The translations under genes and the position numbers were made by a program. 64,000 bases of DNA from Caecitellus pseudoparvulus (taxonomy: Eukaryota; Bigyra: Bicosoecida): contig CBFFRQ010000056.1 in NCBI GenBank assembly GCA_965644315.1, positions 62,001-126,000 on the forward strand, read 5' to 3'. Below, piece after piece: positions 16,282 through 26,060 of the stretch. Under the pieces are notes generated by a model that worked only from the letters and a program-made list of their open reading frames with translations, did not search any database and was not told the DNA's origin. Numbering within the stretch: position 1 is the first letter of the stretch; each line of letters begins with the position of its first letter.

Positions 16282-19266
16282 ATGGCCCAGTCTAGCTCGG
16301 CAGGGGACTCCGTCGTCAGCCAAGACTCAGCTGCAGTGCAGCCCCCCTCCCTTGGGGCTTTTCACGATGTCATCTTGAGTGACGTCAAAGCGGCCGATGC
16401 GCTGGTGGTCATGTCTCCGGGGCTGGGCATGCTGCACGCCGTGTGCAGGTTTGCCCAGCCACACTGCAAGCGTGTGCGGGGCAAGGCTGTCTTCCTGCTG
16501 AATGCCATTCCCCACCAACGCGGGATCGCAGAGGTGCTGGAAGCGTCGGGCGTGCCCCCCGAGCAATTGCCCGTTGTGCTCACCAACGAGGCCGGCTCCA
16601 GCGGCAGGCGCGCAACGTACGAAGCTGGCGGCGTCATCATCGTCACGTCTCGCATCCTTGTCGTGGATCTCCTCATGGGGCGCCTGCCCCCCTCCGCTGC
16701 CCACGCCATGGTCGTGCTGGATGCCCACCGCGTAGGTGACACATCCACAGAGGCCTTCATCCTGCGCATGTTCAAGGCAGGCAACCCGGCCGGGCAGGTA
16801 AAGGGCTTCTCCGAAGACCCTGAGGCCATGGCCGCAGGCTTCAACCGCCTGGAGAAGCTCATGCAGGTGCTGCACGTGCGCAAGCTGTCAGCCTGGCCGC
16901 GCATTCGCGTGGAGGTGGCACGGCTCCTGCAAAGCAGCCAAGCCGACGCCGTGAATGTGTCACAGCCCCTGACCCCAGACATGCACACGATGCAGGTGGC
17001 CATCGTGCAAGCCATGGATGCGTGCCTGGCAGAGCTGCGCAAGGCGCCTGCGGTGGACTTGTCGGGGCTGAGCTTGGAGAAGGGCATGACGGACAACTTC
17101 GACAGAGCCGTGCGCAGGCAGCTGGAACCGGTGTGGAATAAGGTGTCCCCGCGCCTCAAGGGCCTTGTTGGGGAGCTCAAGACGCTGAGGCAGCTCCTGT
17201 CTTACCTTCTGCGCTACGACGCGGTGACTTTCTACACCTACTTAGAAACACTCCACACGGCTGCGCGCTTCAGCCCTGCTCCAGCCAGCTGGATGCTCAC
17301 CAGTGAAGGGGATGAGCTGTTCACGACGGGCAAGCGCCGCATGTTCACAATCGTACGCAGCGACACTCGACCGGCTGATGTGCAGCCGAGCCAGGAGGAG
17401 CCCTTCGCGGGGCTGTGGGTGCAGCACACCTCCACGAACGCAGGTGTGCCGCCTGCAGCCTGCTTCGTGCGCCTGGAAGTGAACCTGCAGCCGAACCCTA
17501 AGTGGATTGCGCTGTGCGAAATCTTGCATGAGGTTCAGAACCACTGGGTGGAGGCGTTCGCGACGGCGCGCACACCTGGGGGGCCAGTGCGCGCTGATGT
17601 GAACACTGGCGCGGCAGTGCTAGTCGTCGTGAAGGATGAACGCTGCGCTGCGCAGCTTTCAGAGGTGCTGCGTGTGGGCCACCGCACCTTCCTCATGAAC
17701 AAGTGGAAGGCTTGGCTGCTCGCCTACGGAGCCCGCACTGCCACCCTTCGGGAAGCTTACATGGCCGCGAAGGAGGCGGCACTTTCAGGGCAGGACTCCG
17801 AGGCAGTCCCCGTCACTGCAGAGCAGCTGCTGCTTTGGGAAGCCTTGGCGCGCCTGCAAGGAGTGGGCGCAGTGACCGCAAGCCAAGCTCCCGGCCATCG
17901 GCCGCCTGGCGCGCTGCACAGGCTTAACTTGCACATCGCCCCGCTCGCTCACTTGCAGGCGCAGCCCGTGCTGCTGACAGACCTGCGCCCGACCTTTGTC
18001 GTGGCATACGATCCTGATCCCTGGCTGACACGCACGTTGGAAGTGTACAAGGCGTGTTTCGCGCCCACCCGCCCCTTGCGGGTGTTCTACGTGCTGCACC
18101 AGAACAGCGTGGAGGAGCACGCCTACACTGCCAGCTTGAAGCGGGAGGAGAATGCCTTTGAGAACCTCATCCGCGCCAAGGCTCACATGGCCCTGCCTGC
18201 GCAGAGCACTGTGAGCACGGCACAGCTGACCGCCGGCTCGGGTGCCGCACAGTCTGCTGCCGCCGCGGTGGCTGCCTCACACCACGGACGCACATCCCAC
18301 AAGCGCACAGCCATCACGGGCTCTGGCTTTGCTGACGAGTGGGCGGAAGCAGGGCGTACCTCCATTTACAGTGCCGACTCACGAGGAGGGGGGGCAAGGG
18401 TGGGCCCTGGCGTCGTGGGCTTGCTGGGCGTGAAGGACGAGGGCCGGAGGGACATCATCGTGGACATGCGGGAGTTCCGGTCCAAGTTGCCTTCGCTCCT
18501 GCACGCCGCAGGGCTGAAGATCCACCCCATCACCCTCACCGTGGGGGACTTCGTCCTGTCCCCTGAAGTCTGCGTCGAGCGCAAGTCTGTGCCCGACCTG
18601 TACGGCTCCTTCGCCTCTGGGCGGCTGTTCACCCAGGCCACAGCCATGACGCGAGCGTACCAGCGGCCCGTCCTGCTCATCGAATTCGACATGAGCCGCC
18701 CCTTCGCGCTCATGAACACGCCCACTCTGCCTGCCGACATCGAAGCCAGCCACATCATCTCCAAGATCGTCCTGCTCACGCGGCACTTCCCCTCCCTGCG
18801 CCTCATGTGGTCGCGCTCCCCCCACGCGACGGTGGACTCCTTCATGGCCCTCAAGCAACGCATGCAAGAGCCAGACGCCGAGACAGCTGCTGCGATTGGG
18901 ACAGAGGCTGAGGAGCGCGCGTCAGACACGAGCTCTGCGGCAGCGGCGCGGGTGGAGACTGCGACGCGCAATGATGCGGCCATTGACGTGCTGCGCACGC
19001 TGCCAGGTGTGACAGCGGGCAATGTGCAGACCATCCTCAGCCACGTGGACTCCTTGGCCGAGCTGTGTGTGCTGCCGCTGCACACGCTGCAGGCCATCAT
19101 GGGCAAGGGACACGGCAGCCAGCTGCACGCCTTCCTGCACCGAGGTCGCAGCGAGGGCCAGGACGAAGCAGAAGGCAAGGTTGGCGGGGCGGGCGGACTG
19201 CACACCTTCTTCAACCCCGCCATGGCCGCTCAGCGTGACGAGGAGCAGACTGGGGCGCATGCCTGA
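16282..19266 (+). CDS. ERCC4: DNA repair endonuclease XPF (ERCC4/Rad1)
   Basis: A single exon of 994 residues. The N-terminal half is the degenerate helicase-like region (GGVIIVTSRILVVDLLMGRLP, AFILRMFK, PRIRVEV). The nuclease domain holds IVDMREF, ITLTVGDFVLSP and the catalytic VERKSVPDLYGSF around residues 755-775, that is the G-D...E-R-K-x-x-x-D motif. The C-terminus carries the tandem helix-hairpin-helix (TLPGVTAGNVQTIL) used to dimerise with ERCC1. The complex cuts 5' of bulky lesions in nucleotide-excision repair and acts in crosslink repair. I chose ATG 16282 (MAQSSSAGD) over the in-frame ATG at 16012 because nothing upstream looks conserved. It converges on Lon. Confidence 0.93.
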   Translation: MAQSSSAGDSVVSQDSAAVQPPSLGAFHDVILSDVKAADALVVMSPGLGMLHAVCRFAQPHCKRVRGKAVFLLNAIPHQRGIAEVLEASGVPPEQLPVVLTNEAGSSGRRATYEAGGVIIVTSRILVVDLLMGRLPPSAAHAMVVLDAHRVGDTSTEAFILRMFKAGNPAGQVKGFSEDPEAMAAGFNRLEKLMQVLHVRKLSAWPRIRVEVARLLQSSQADAVNVSQPLTPDMHTMQVAIVQAMDACLAELRKAPAVDLSGLSLEKGMTDNFDRAVRRQLEPVWNKVSPRLKGLVGELKTLRQLLSYLLRYDAVTFYTYLETLHTAARFSPAPASWMLTSEGDELFTTGKRRMFTIVRSDTRPADVQPSQEEPFAGLWVQHTSTNAGVPPAACFVRLEVNLQPNPKWIALCEILHEVQNHWVEAFATARTPGGPVRADVNTGAAVLVVVKDERCAAQLSEVLRVGHRTFLMNKWKAWLLAYGARTATLREAYMAAKEAALSGQDSEAVPVTAEQLLLWEALARLQGVGAVTASQAPGHRPPGALHRLNLHIAPLAHLQAQPVLLTDLRPTFVVAYDPDPWLTRTLEVYKACFAPTRPLRVFYVLHQNSVEEHAYTASLKREENAFENLIRAKAHMALPAQSTVSTAQLTAGSGAAQSAAAAVAASHHGRTSHKRTAITGSGFADEWAEAGRTSIYSADSRGGGARVGPGVVGLLGVKDEGRRDIIVDMREFRSKLPSLLHAAGLKIHPITLTVGDFVLSPEVCVERKSVPDLYGSFASGRLFTQATAMTRAYQRPVLLIEFDMSRPFALMNTPTLPADIEASHIISKIVLLTRHFPSLRLMWSRSPHATVDSFMALKQRMQEPDAETAAAIGTEAEERASDTSSAAAARVETATRNDAAIDVLRTLPGVTAGNVQTILSHVDSLAELCVLPLHTLQAIMGKGHGSQLHAFLHRGRSEGQDEAEGKVGGAGGLHTFFNPAMAAQRDEEQTGAHA

Positions 19267-19295
19267 CTCGCCCGCCATCCTCCACAGCACAATCC

Positions 19296-19307
19296 ATGCA
19301 TGCATTG
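19296..19307. terminator. ATGCATGCATTG element between XPF and Lon
   Basis: A doubled ATGCAT block lying 29 nt after the XPF stop and 16 nt after the Lon stop; a variant of the AATGCATT element in the same position as in the other convergent gaps. Confidence 0.4.
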
Positions 19308-19323
19308 TGCTGTTTGGCACCTC

Positions 19324-22050
19324 TCAAGGCAACGGCTTACCAAAGGCCACCTCGTACACTTGCTCGTACCGCTCGGCAAAGTGCACCTCCATGCCTTCCT
19401 TCAAGTGGTCCGCCAGCTCCTCCCAGTCCTTGCGGTTCTGCTCGGGGAACACCAGGCACGACACGCCTGCGCGGCGGGCAGCCATGGTCTTCTCCTTGAT
19501 GCCACCCACAGGCAGCACCTTGCCCGTCAGCGTGACCTCCCCCGTCATGGCCAGGTCGCTGCGGATGGCCTGGTCCGTGGCCAAGGACAGCAGGGACGTC
19601 GTCATGGTCACGCCTGCAGACGGCCCGTCCTTCGGCGTCGCCCCCTCGGGAACGTGCATGTGCACCTGGCACCGCTCCAGGAAGGTGTTGTGGTCCTGCC
19701 CAGGCACCCGGCGAAGCAGCTTGCGCGCCAAGGTGTGAGCGATCGTGGAGCTCTCCTGCATGACTTCGCCCGCCTTGCCCGTCAGCTTGAGGCTGCCGGT
19801 GTACTCCACCTTGCCTGCTTTCTCAGGGGCATCCGCCGTGATGAGCGTGGGTGTCGTGGCCTCGATGTACAGGGATGCACCCCCCATGGATGTCCAGGCG
19901 AGACCCATGACCACTCCAGGAGGCGTGTCATCGTACATGCGGTCAGACGTGAACACGGGCTTCCCCACATAGTCTGCCAAGTTCGCTGCGGTGATGCGCC
20001 AATCCGTCTCATCAGGCGTAGTGGCCGCCGCGCCCCCAGCTCCCGAGTCTACTGAATCCACACGCTCCCCTGATGCGTGCTCACTGTCTGCCTCGCCATC
20101 GCTTGCGGCAGCAGCTGCCGCCTCGCGCTTCTCCGCCTCCGTGACGATCTTCAGTGCTGCCTTGCGGTAGATGCGCCCGATGTGCTTCTCGAGGTTGCGC
20201 ACGCCACTCTCCCTGCAGTAGCCCTTGATGAGCGCCTCGATGGCGGACTCGTCGAGCTGGAGAGATTTCGGCGTTGAGGGGAGGTCAGCGTCGAGACCTG
20301 TTTCCTTGCGGGTCTTGGGGTCCAAGTACCGCTTGGCGATCTGCACTTTCTCGGGGGCGTCGTAGCCTGACAGCTGGATGACCTCCATGCGATCCAGCAG
20401 GGGGCCTGGAATGGTGTCTGTGGAGTTCGCCGTGCACAGGAACAACACCTTGCTGGCGTCGTATGGCGTGTCCAGGTAGTGGTCCATGAAGTCCTCGTTC
20501 TGGTTGGGGTCCAGCATCTCCAGGAGGGCAGAGGATGGGTCCCCCAGTCCAGTGCGCCCGCTGCCGATCTTGTCCACTTCGTCAATCAGCACCAGCGGGT
20601 TGGACACCTTCACGCTCTTCATGCCTTGGATGAGTTTGCCAGGCATGGCGCCCACATACGTGCGGCGGTGGCCCTTGATCTCTGCAACGTCGTGCAGGCC
20701 GCCCACAGAGAAGCGGTAGAACTTGCGTCCCAGCGCCTCGGCGATGGAGCTGCCGATGGAGGTCTTGCCGACGCCCGGCGGCCCCACGAGCAGCATGATC
20801 TTGCCCTGTGTGCTGCCGCGCAGCTTCCCCACAGCAATGAACTCCAAGATGCGCTCCTTGACATCCGACATGCCGTAGTGGTCGGCATCCAGCACCTTCC
20901 GCGCTGCCTCCAGGTCAAACGTGTCCTCCGAATACACGCCCCACGGCAGAGTCGTCATCCAGTCCAGGTAGGAGCGGGTGACGTTGAACTCAGACGAGTT
21001 GCGCTCCAGCACCTGCAGCTTCTCCAGCTCTTCTTCAAAGACGATCTTAGCGGACTCTGGCATGTCCAAGTCCTTCGCGCGGTCCTGAAACTTCGTCACA
21101 AGGGCGTCCTTATCGTCCTTCTCAATGCCCAGCTCTTTCTTGATGCTCTTCAGCTGCTCCTGCAGGAAGTACTTGCGCTGCGACTCCTTCATCTGCTCGT
21201 CAGTCTTGGCCTGGATGCGCTGCTGCATCTTGGCGATTTCCTCCTCCTTCTTGAGCAGGTCCAAGGCTGTCTCCAGGCGCGCCTGCAGCGTCTCCGCCTC
21301 CAGCACCGCCTGTGCTTCGACGGGGTCGGCGTTGGTCATGCTGGCCGCAAAATCGGCCAGCTTGTACGCGTCGTGCACTTCCAGGCGCTGCATGAAGTAC
21401 TGCATCTGCTCCTTCATCAGCGGGTTGATGCGCACCAGCGTCCGGATGCTCTGCAGGATCTCGTTGGACAGTGCCCGCACCATGTCCGTGTTGGCCTCGC
21501 CCTGCAACCGCTCCAAGTGGTGCACCTTGGCGATGGGCGGCAGGTCTGCCGTTACCGCCCGCATCCACTTGATGCGTCGGTGAGCCAAGAACCACGCTCC
21601 CACGCCACCGTCAGGCGTCTCCATCAGGCTCTGCAAGCTGGCCAGTGCGCCCATCGTGTGCAGCTCCTCAAGAGGGCGGGCAGTGGTAGTCACAGCATCT
21701 GATGCTAGTTCCCCGGTCTCTTTCTCCATGAACAGGCCCACAAAGGGCATCCGGCTGGACCGCACCGTTTGCAAGGCGCTCACAATCTTCTGCGAGAAGG
21801 GCAGCGGAATGGAAGGCGGCTGCAGTGCACGGAAGGAATGCCAACACGCCCGGGGGTTCTTACCGGGTCCTTCGTGGTCATGTGGGCGATGAACCATGGG
21901 AAGATGGGTCGCCGGATGGGCAAAGCGACGACATGAGGTGGCTTGGGGGCTTTCTCTCCTGTGCCAAGGGTTGGGGCGTGTCGTGTTGGTGTGTGCCAAC
22001 GGCTCCGCACCCAGCAGGTTCAGCGCTCAGCCACACGCACCCACACCCAT
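19324..22050 (-). CDS. Lon protease, mitochondrial type
   Basis: The main exon (21819-19324) and a 95-nt exon (21958-21864) are solid: their join gives HVVALPIRRPIFPWF...MTTKDP followed by PPSIPLPFSQ, the start of the Lon substrate-binding domain. The intron between them is only 44 nt. Motifs follow in order: Walker A GPPGVGKTS (about residue 380), Walker B LVLIDEVDK, sensor region LFLCTANS, and the protease dyad, Ser in PKDGPSAGVT (about 765) and Lys in GGIKEKTMAA (about 807). The first exon is tentative: ATG at 22050 with a donor after 10 nt fits phase and gives 866 residues. That model has no mitochondrial presequence, although the sequence resembles mitochondrial rather than peroxisomal Lon and lacks a C-terminal SKL. 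Confidence 0.88.
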
Positions 22051-22151
22051 GCGCGCAATATCACTATTTTCACCCGAAGATGAATGCTCAACCAAGTCTC
22101 TGCTGTCACTTCCGCCATCCTGCGTCGTGGGGAGCGATGCGGCAGGGTGTG

Positions 22152-24548
22152 CTAGCCGCGTTTCACTCCCTGGCGTGGCTGCTGCACGTCACGTACACCT
22201 TGGCCGCCCTCACTCCCCGAGCCACCTAGGGAGCTGCCCGACCCACTAGATTCATCGCCACTCCCATCGGAGGAGAACAGGCGCCTCCCGGAGCCGCCCG
22301 CCCAAGCCACAACTGCCTCAGCCTGCGAGCCATGTGGCTGCACAAACAGCGCAACACGCACCACAGCCTTGGAGGCTGTTGCCGCGTACCTCAACATGCC
22401 GAACACATGCAGGAAGGGCGCACAGAGAACCAACGCAGAGGTGTGTCGATGCCAGCTGATGTTGTTGAATTTGTCTTGGTCGCGGGCTGTTGCTCACGCC
22501 ACGACTTGAGGCAGGAGCAGCCCTCCAAGTCTCGAAGCGAGCAAGGCTCCGAGCCAGCGGCAACCACTGCCAGTGGGGCCCTTCACAAACACACTCAAAT
22601 GCTGCCGCAATGGTGCCACACTCACCTCGATGCCGAAAACCTGCCCGCCCTCGTCAGCCACCGCAAAGTACAACTTCACACTCGTGCCCGAGCTGCGTTC
22701 GAGTTGCGGCACCTCCACCACGTGCAGGGCGTCGAAAATGTCCATGAGCAAGGGCTTCATCACCTCTGTCGTCTGCTCCGCCGTGGATGAGACATCTTCA
22801 AGCAGGCCAGGCGCCAAGGCACCCCCAAAGATGTCAATGCCCGGCGCAGACTCCCACGTGCTGGGGAAGGAAGCAAGCTGCTGCTGGGACGGTGGGCACA
22901 GCTTCAACGCGTCAGCCTCGCTCGTACCGGCATGGGAGGGGCTTGAGTGCTGCTGCTCTGACTCTTCATCTGACGACGCAGCAGGCGTTCGGATGGTCAG
23001 CTCCACACCCTCCGCTGCCTGTGAAGTGCCTGGCAGCGCTTGCCAACCTCCCTGCTGGCGCCTGGACACAGCGTAGCCCACTGAAAGCAGAACCACTGTA
23101 AAGGCACCACCGAGAGCGCCCCAAACAGGACCCAACATGTTTGAACCAGTGGAGCTGTGCCCGGTCTTTGCCTTCGACATACTGGGCCCAGAGTGCTCGT
23201 CGGCCTCAGGAGCAGGCAAGCCGGCAGGGCTAAAAGCTGCACAGTGCAAGACGGAGACAGAGGAGAAGTGGGCGCACACCACGAAAGGGAGAGGAGGGTC
23301 CGCTTCCCGCGCTCTTTGCATGCTGGCATGGGACAAAGCACAATGCAAGGATGCCTCCAAGATTTGTCCCGCCGGCAGTCGCATCGTGGAGGGGGCTTCA
23401 TCCAGGGACTTGCCCCCTCCGTACGCAACGACTTGGCAAGAAGCGTCTGTGATAAAATCTCCATCAAGCTCCAATGAGTGTACTCCACCTCGACCGACAG
23501 CCAGGGTCAGCAGAGGCAAAGTAACGACAGTTGCCTGGGACGAGTTGCCATCTGCCCAGAATGCCATGGAGACCATGAAGTGCCCAGAAGACTCTGAGCC
23601 CTGAAGGAAACGGGCTGGAAAGGGACGATCCAGTGTTGGGCTCGCGTTGAGGTCAAGAGCTTCATAGTACTCGAACTCCAGCGTCTCTGGCTGATTCCAC
23701 TGCACAGCCAGCTGCCCGCCCCAGCCGGCACCTGCATGCTCGGAGAAGCAACTCGTTCGGAGAAAGATGGCGGCGAAAAAGGAGTCCATTTGCGACACCA
23801 AATCACCAACAGACGAAGCGTCTCCCTTCGGGTTTGAGTCTGCAATGACAATGTCCAGCGCATCTCGACCTTGCGAATCGAACCCCGACTCCACACTGAC
23901 CGGTCGATGCATGAAGTAGAACTCCGGCTGCCGAATGGACAGGCACGTCTCCAGTGATGTCAACTGCTCAAGTGTCACAGGTGCGCCGTGCCCTGCCCTT
24001 TGCGCGGCAGCGAAGCTCTCATCCAGCGGGAGGATGACATGGGCAGTTTGGTGCGAGCGGCTGACATGGCGCTTCGGCCACCCAGTCTCCGGGGAGTCTG
24101 GCAGCACCTTGGCCGCGATCTCTACACCTGGAAGGCTGAGCACGCTGGGTGGTTTACCCGGCTTGAGAGAGGCAAAGTGCCACTCGAGCGTCATGAAGAG
24201 GCTCTTTGCTTGCACCGTGACATTCAGCTGTGCTGAGCTGGGAACATGAAAGTGGGCGAGCACCGCCCCATCAGGTGACAGGCCATCGTGAACTGTCAAG
24301 TTGCCTTCGAAGACCGAAAATGTCCCCGAGTGCACGTTGAGCTCAACAGCTGGGAGCACAAAGTCTGGGGGGAACATGAGCAGATCTTGGCAGGGGAAAG
24401 GCACCTCTATCTGCGGCGGCAACTCCCACGTTCCATCCACCCACTTGGGCTTCTGCTCCCGCCCGCAGTCCGGGAGAGCGCACACCGAAGCACATGATGC
24501 AAACAAAGTTAGAAGAAGCGTCCCGAAAACAGCAGCACTCTTCAGCAT
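22152..24548 (-). CDS. type I membrane protein of unknown function
   Basis: The first exon (24548-22626) codes for 641 residues. It begins with a clear signal peptide (MLKSAAVFGTLLLTLFASC), followed by a large lumenal or extracellular region with several N-glycosylation sequons and Cys residues. A single membrane span near residue 460 (GPVWGALGGAFTVVLLSVGYAV) is followed by RRQQ and an acidic cytosolic tail. The exon ends QVFGIE before GTGAGT. Downstream exons are short and uncertain; a phase-consistent set ends in a Ser/Gly-rich tail with the stop at 22152, though other joins are possible. No family was recognised. It lies in a run of three minus-strand genes with Lon and the IMP2-like gene. 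Confidence 0.6.
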
Positions 24549-24878
24549 TCTGTGAGCACCCCGCGAGTGCAGCGTGGTCGTCGCCGCGATTCCCGCAAAA
24601 CCACAACGATTCCCAGGCTCAGCCGCCCTGCCACAACAAGAGCTGCACCCCAAGCATGCAACCCCGGCCTGGAATGAATTCCGGGAGTCTATAAGTCTCG
24701 GGCATGTGTCTCCATCGCCACTTGCCGCGTCGTGCAGAGTTTGACGCAAGATGAGCGCTGCTTCGCACAGAATGCTCCGCACTGGCCTGGAATCTACCAC
24801 GCCAGGGCCAGAGACACCTGGCCAGCTGCCGCCGGGAGCCACGCAAGACGCAGGCTGCTGATGCCACCCATACTGCAC
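24549..24878. other. intergenic spacer upstream of the type I membrane protein gene
   Basis: 330 nt between tandem minus-strand genes, serving as 3' flank of the IMP2-like gene and promoter of the membrane-protein gene. It contains GCGGGAATCG (minus strand, near 24590), one base from the CGGAAATCG element. No gene seen. Confidence 0.3.
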
Positions 24879-25622
24879 TCACTCGTCTGCACTGCCTTCC
24901 ACCTCTTCCGGCATCGCAGCGGCCGGGACCTGGTCGCTGAAGGGAAAGGCATCCCCCATTGCGTTGCGAAGCTGCTGCTGCTTGCGCAGGCTGGCATCCT
25001 GGGCGTCCCGGAAGCGCTGGGCTGGTTGGCCCAGAAGCCCCATGGAGTCCACCCTGCGCATGGGCAGGTCGCGCTGGACGAGCCCTGCCTCCCCCAGCGG
25101 CCACACCACTGCGTGCGCCACCCCCCGCACCATGGACAGCGGCACCTGCCCCCACTCCCGACTATCGTCCCCTGGCACGTCAGGCGAATCAGTTTCCAGC
25201 CACAGGCGCCCAGGGCCTACGAACTCTGTGAAGCCGTCCTTGCTCTGGATCAAGTTGCCAGGTGCGCCCCGCACTCGCCGGTACACACAGGGCCCACTGC
25301 CTGACGGCTGCGGGACACGAACGACATCTCCAGCCCTGGGGGGGTCAGTGTTCAGCAGCCAGGACGGGATACGCTGGGGGGTGTTGGGGGCATGTACTAG
25401 CAGGTCTTTCCGAAACAGTGCCCACCTGCCTCCAGACGCTTCAGCTTTGCTGCTCTGGGCTGCTGCTTCGGCTGCTGCACTCCTGTCGCTGGCGGGCCAC
25501 AGCAGCGCACTCTCTGATGAAGGCGGAATGTAGTGCAGTCCAACTACTTTCTCCTGAATCATAATTGCAACAGGGATGGCTGATGCCACGGCCCATGCGC
25601 CCCGCACCGCCGCAGACGCCAT
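24879..25622 (-). CDS. IMP2-like S26 signal peptidase homologue, active site degenerate
   Basis: A single exon of 247 residues. The start is hydrophobic and basic (MASAAVRGAWAVASAIPVAIMIQEKVVGL), as in inner-membrane peptidase subunit 2 of mitochondria. Later landmarks fit the S26 fold: RAGDVVRVPQP, YRRVRGAPGN, LWLETDSPDVPGDDSREWGQVPLSMV and a final VVWPLGEAG. In active enzymes the motif G-x-S-M-x-P holds the catalytic Ser and I-K-R-V holds the catalytic Lys. Here the first is PPSSESALL (a Ser is alignable, Met and Pro are not) and the second is Y-R-R-V, with Arg where Lys is expected. A long acidic insert separates the first two regions. I infer a non-catalytic or altered partner of IMP1. 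Confidence 0.65.
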   Translation of the reverse strand: MASAAVRGAWAVASAIPVAIMIQEKVVGLHYIPPSSESALLWPASDRSAAAEAAAQSSKAEASGGRWALFRKDLLVHAPNTPQRIPSWLLNTDPPRAGDVVRVPQPSGSGPCVYRRVRGAPGNLIQSKDGFTEFVGPGRLWLETDSPDVPGDDSREWGQVPLSMVRGVAHAVVWPLGEAGLVQRDLPMRRVDSMGLLGQPAQRFRDAQDASLRKQQQLRNAMGDAFPFSDQVPAAAMPEEVEGSADE

Positions 25623-25638
25623 GATTGTGCACGTGGTC

Positions 25639-25649
25639 TGCGGAAATCG
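25639..25649 (-). promoter_or_regulatory. TGCGGAAATCG element upstream of the IMP2-like gene
   Basis: TGCGGAAATCG on the plus strand, 16 nt upstream of the minus-strand ATG at 25622. Confidence 0.4.
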
Positions 25650-25966
25650 CCTGTGGCGGCCTGCTCCTCCTCTGGGCCCCGACAAGCGTAGAGCATGCAC
25701 GAGTGCAAGCAATTCCACACAGGTCCCCGTACTAGTGATCCCCCTCATGTGACCATGCAGTGGCATTGCCAAATTTGCAGCTACAGCTTCACTTTCAGGC
25801 TTTGTCGTCTGAAGTCTCTGAACCGCGGCAGCCCTGAACGCAGTGGCTGGGCCAAACTAAAACAAAACGCTCGCCCTGTTCCTCAAACGTGTGGCCTCAC
25901 CTGAGGCAGCGAGAATGCCTGTTTGCAGAGAGCAGACTGCCCTGTGCTGTCCTTCATCCGGCCGCC

Positions 25967-25978
25967 GTGCGGAAATTG
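25967..25978 (+). promoter_or_regulatory. TGCGGAAATTG element upstream of the DPY-30 gene
   Basis: GTGCGGAAATTG, 82 nt upstream of the ATG at 26061, same orientation as the gene. Confidence 0.4.
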
Positions 25979-26060
25979 AGTGCCACCCCGCACATCGCGC
26001 CGTCTCACGCCGAAGCCTGCGCCGTTGGGCTCTACCTGAAAAGGGGCAACGAAGACAAGC

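Larger units (their letters stand above)
25623..26060. promoter_or_regulatory. divergent promoter between the IMP2-like and DPY-30 genes
   Basis: 438 nt between diverging start codons. It carries two copies of the CGGAAAT(T/C)G element, one near each gene (25639-25649 and 25967-25978). No gene seen inside. Confidence 0.45.

Noticed and set aside
20479-21702. 407-residue plus-strand frame inside the Lon gene
   Set aside because: It is a shadow of the Lon coding sequence; its Leu/His/Gln-rich composition mirrors the opposite codons and it has no conserved motif.
19324-22050. Peroxisomal LONP2 identity for the Lon gene
   Set aside because: The C-terminus lacks an SKL-type signal, and the N-terminal domain start and the DHYLD region resemble mitochondrial Lon.
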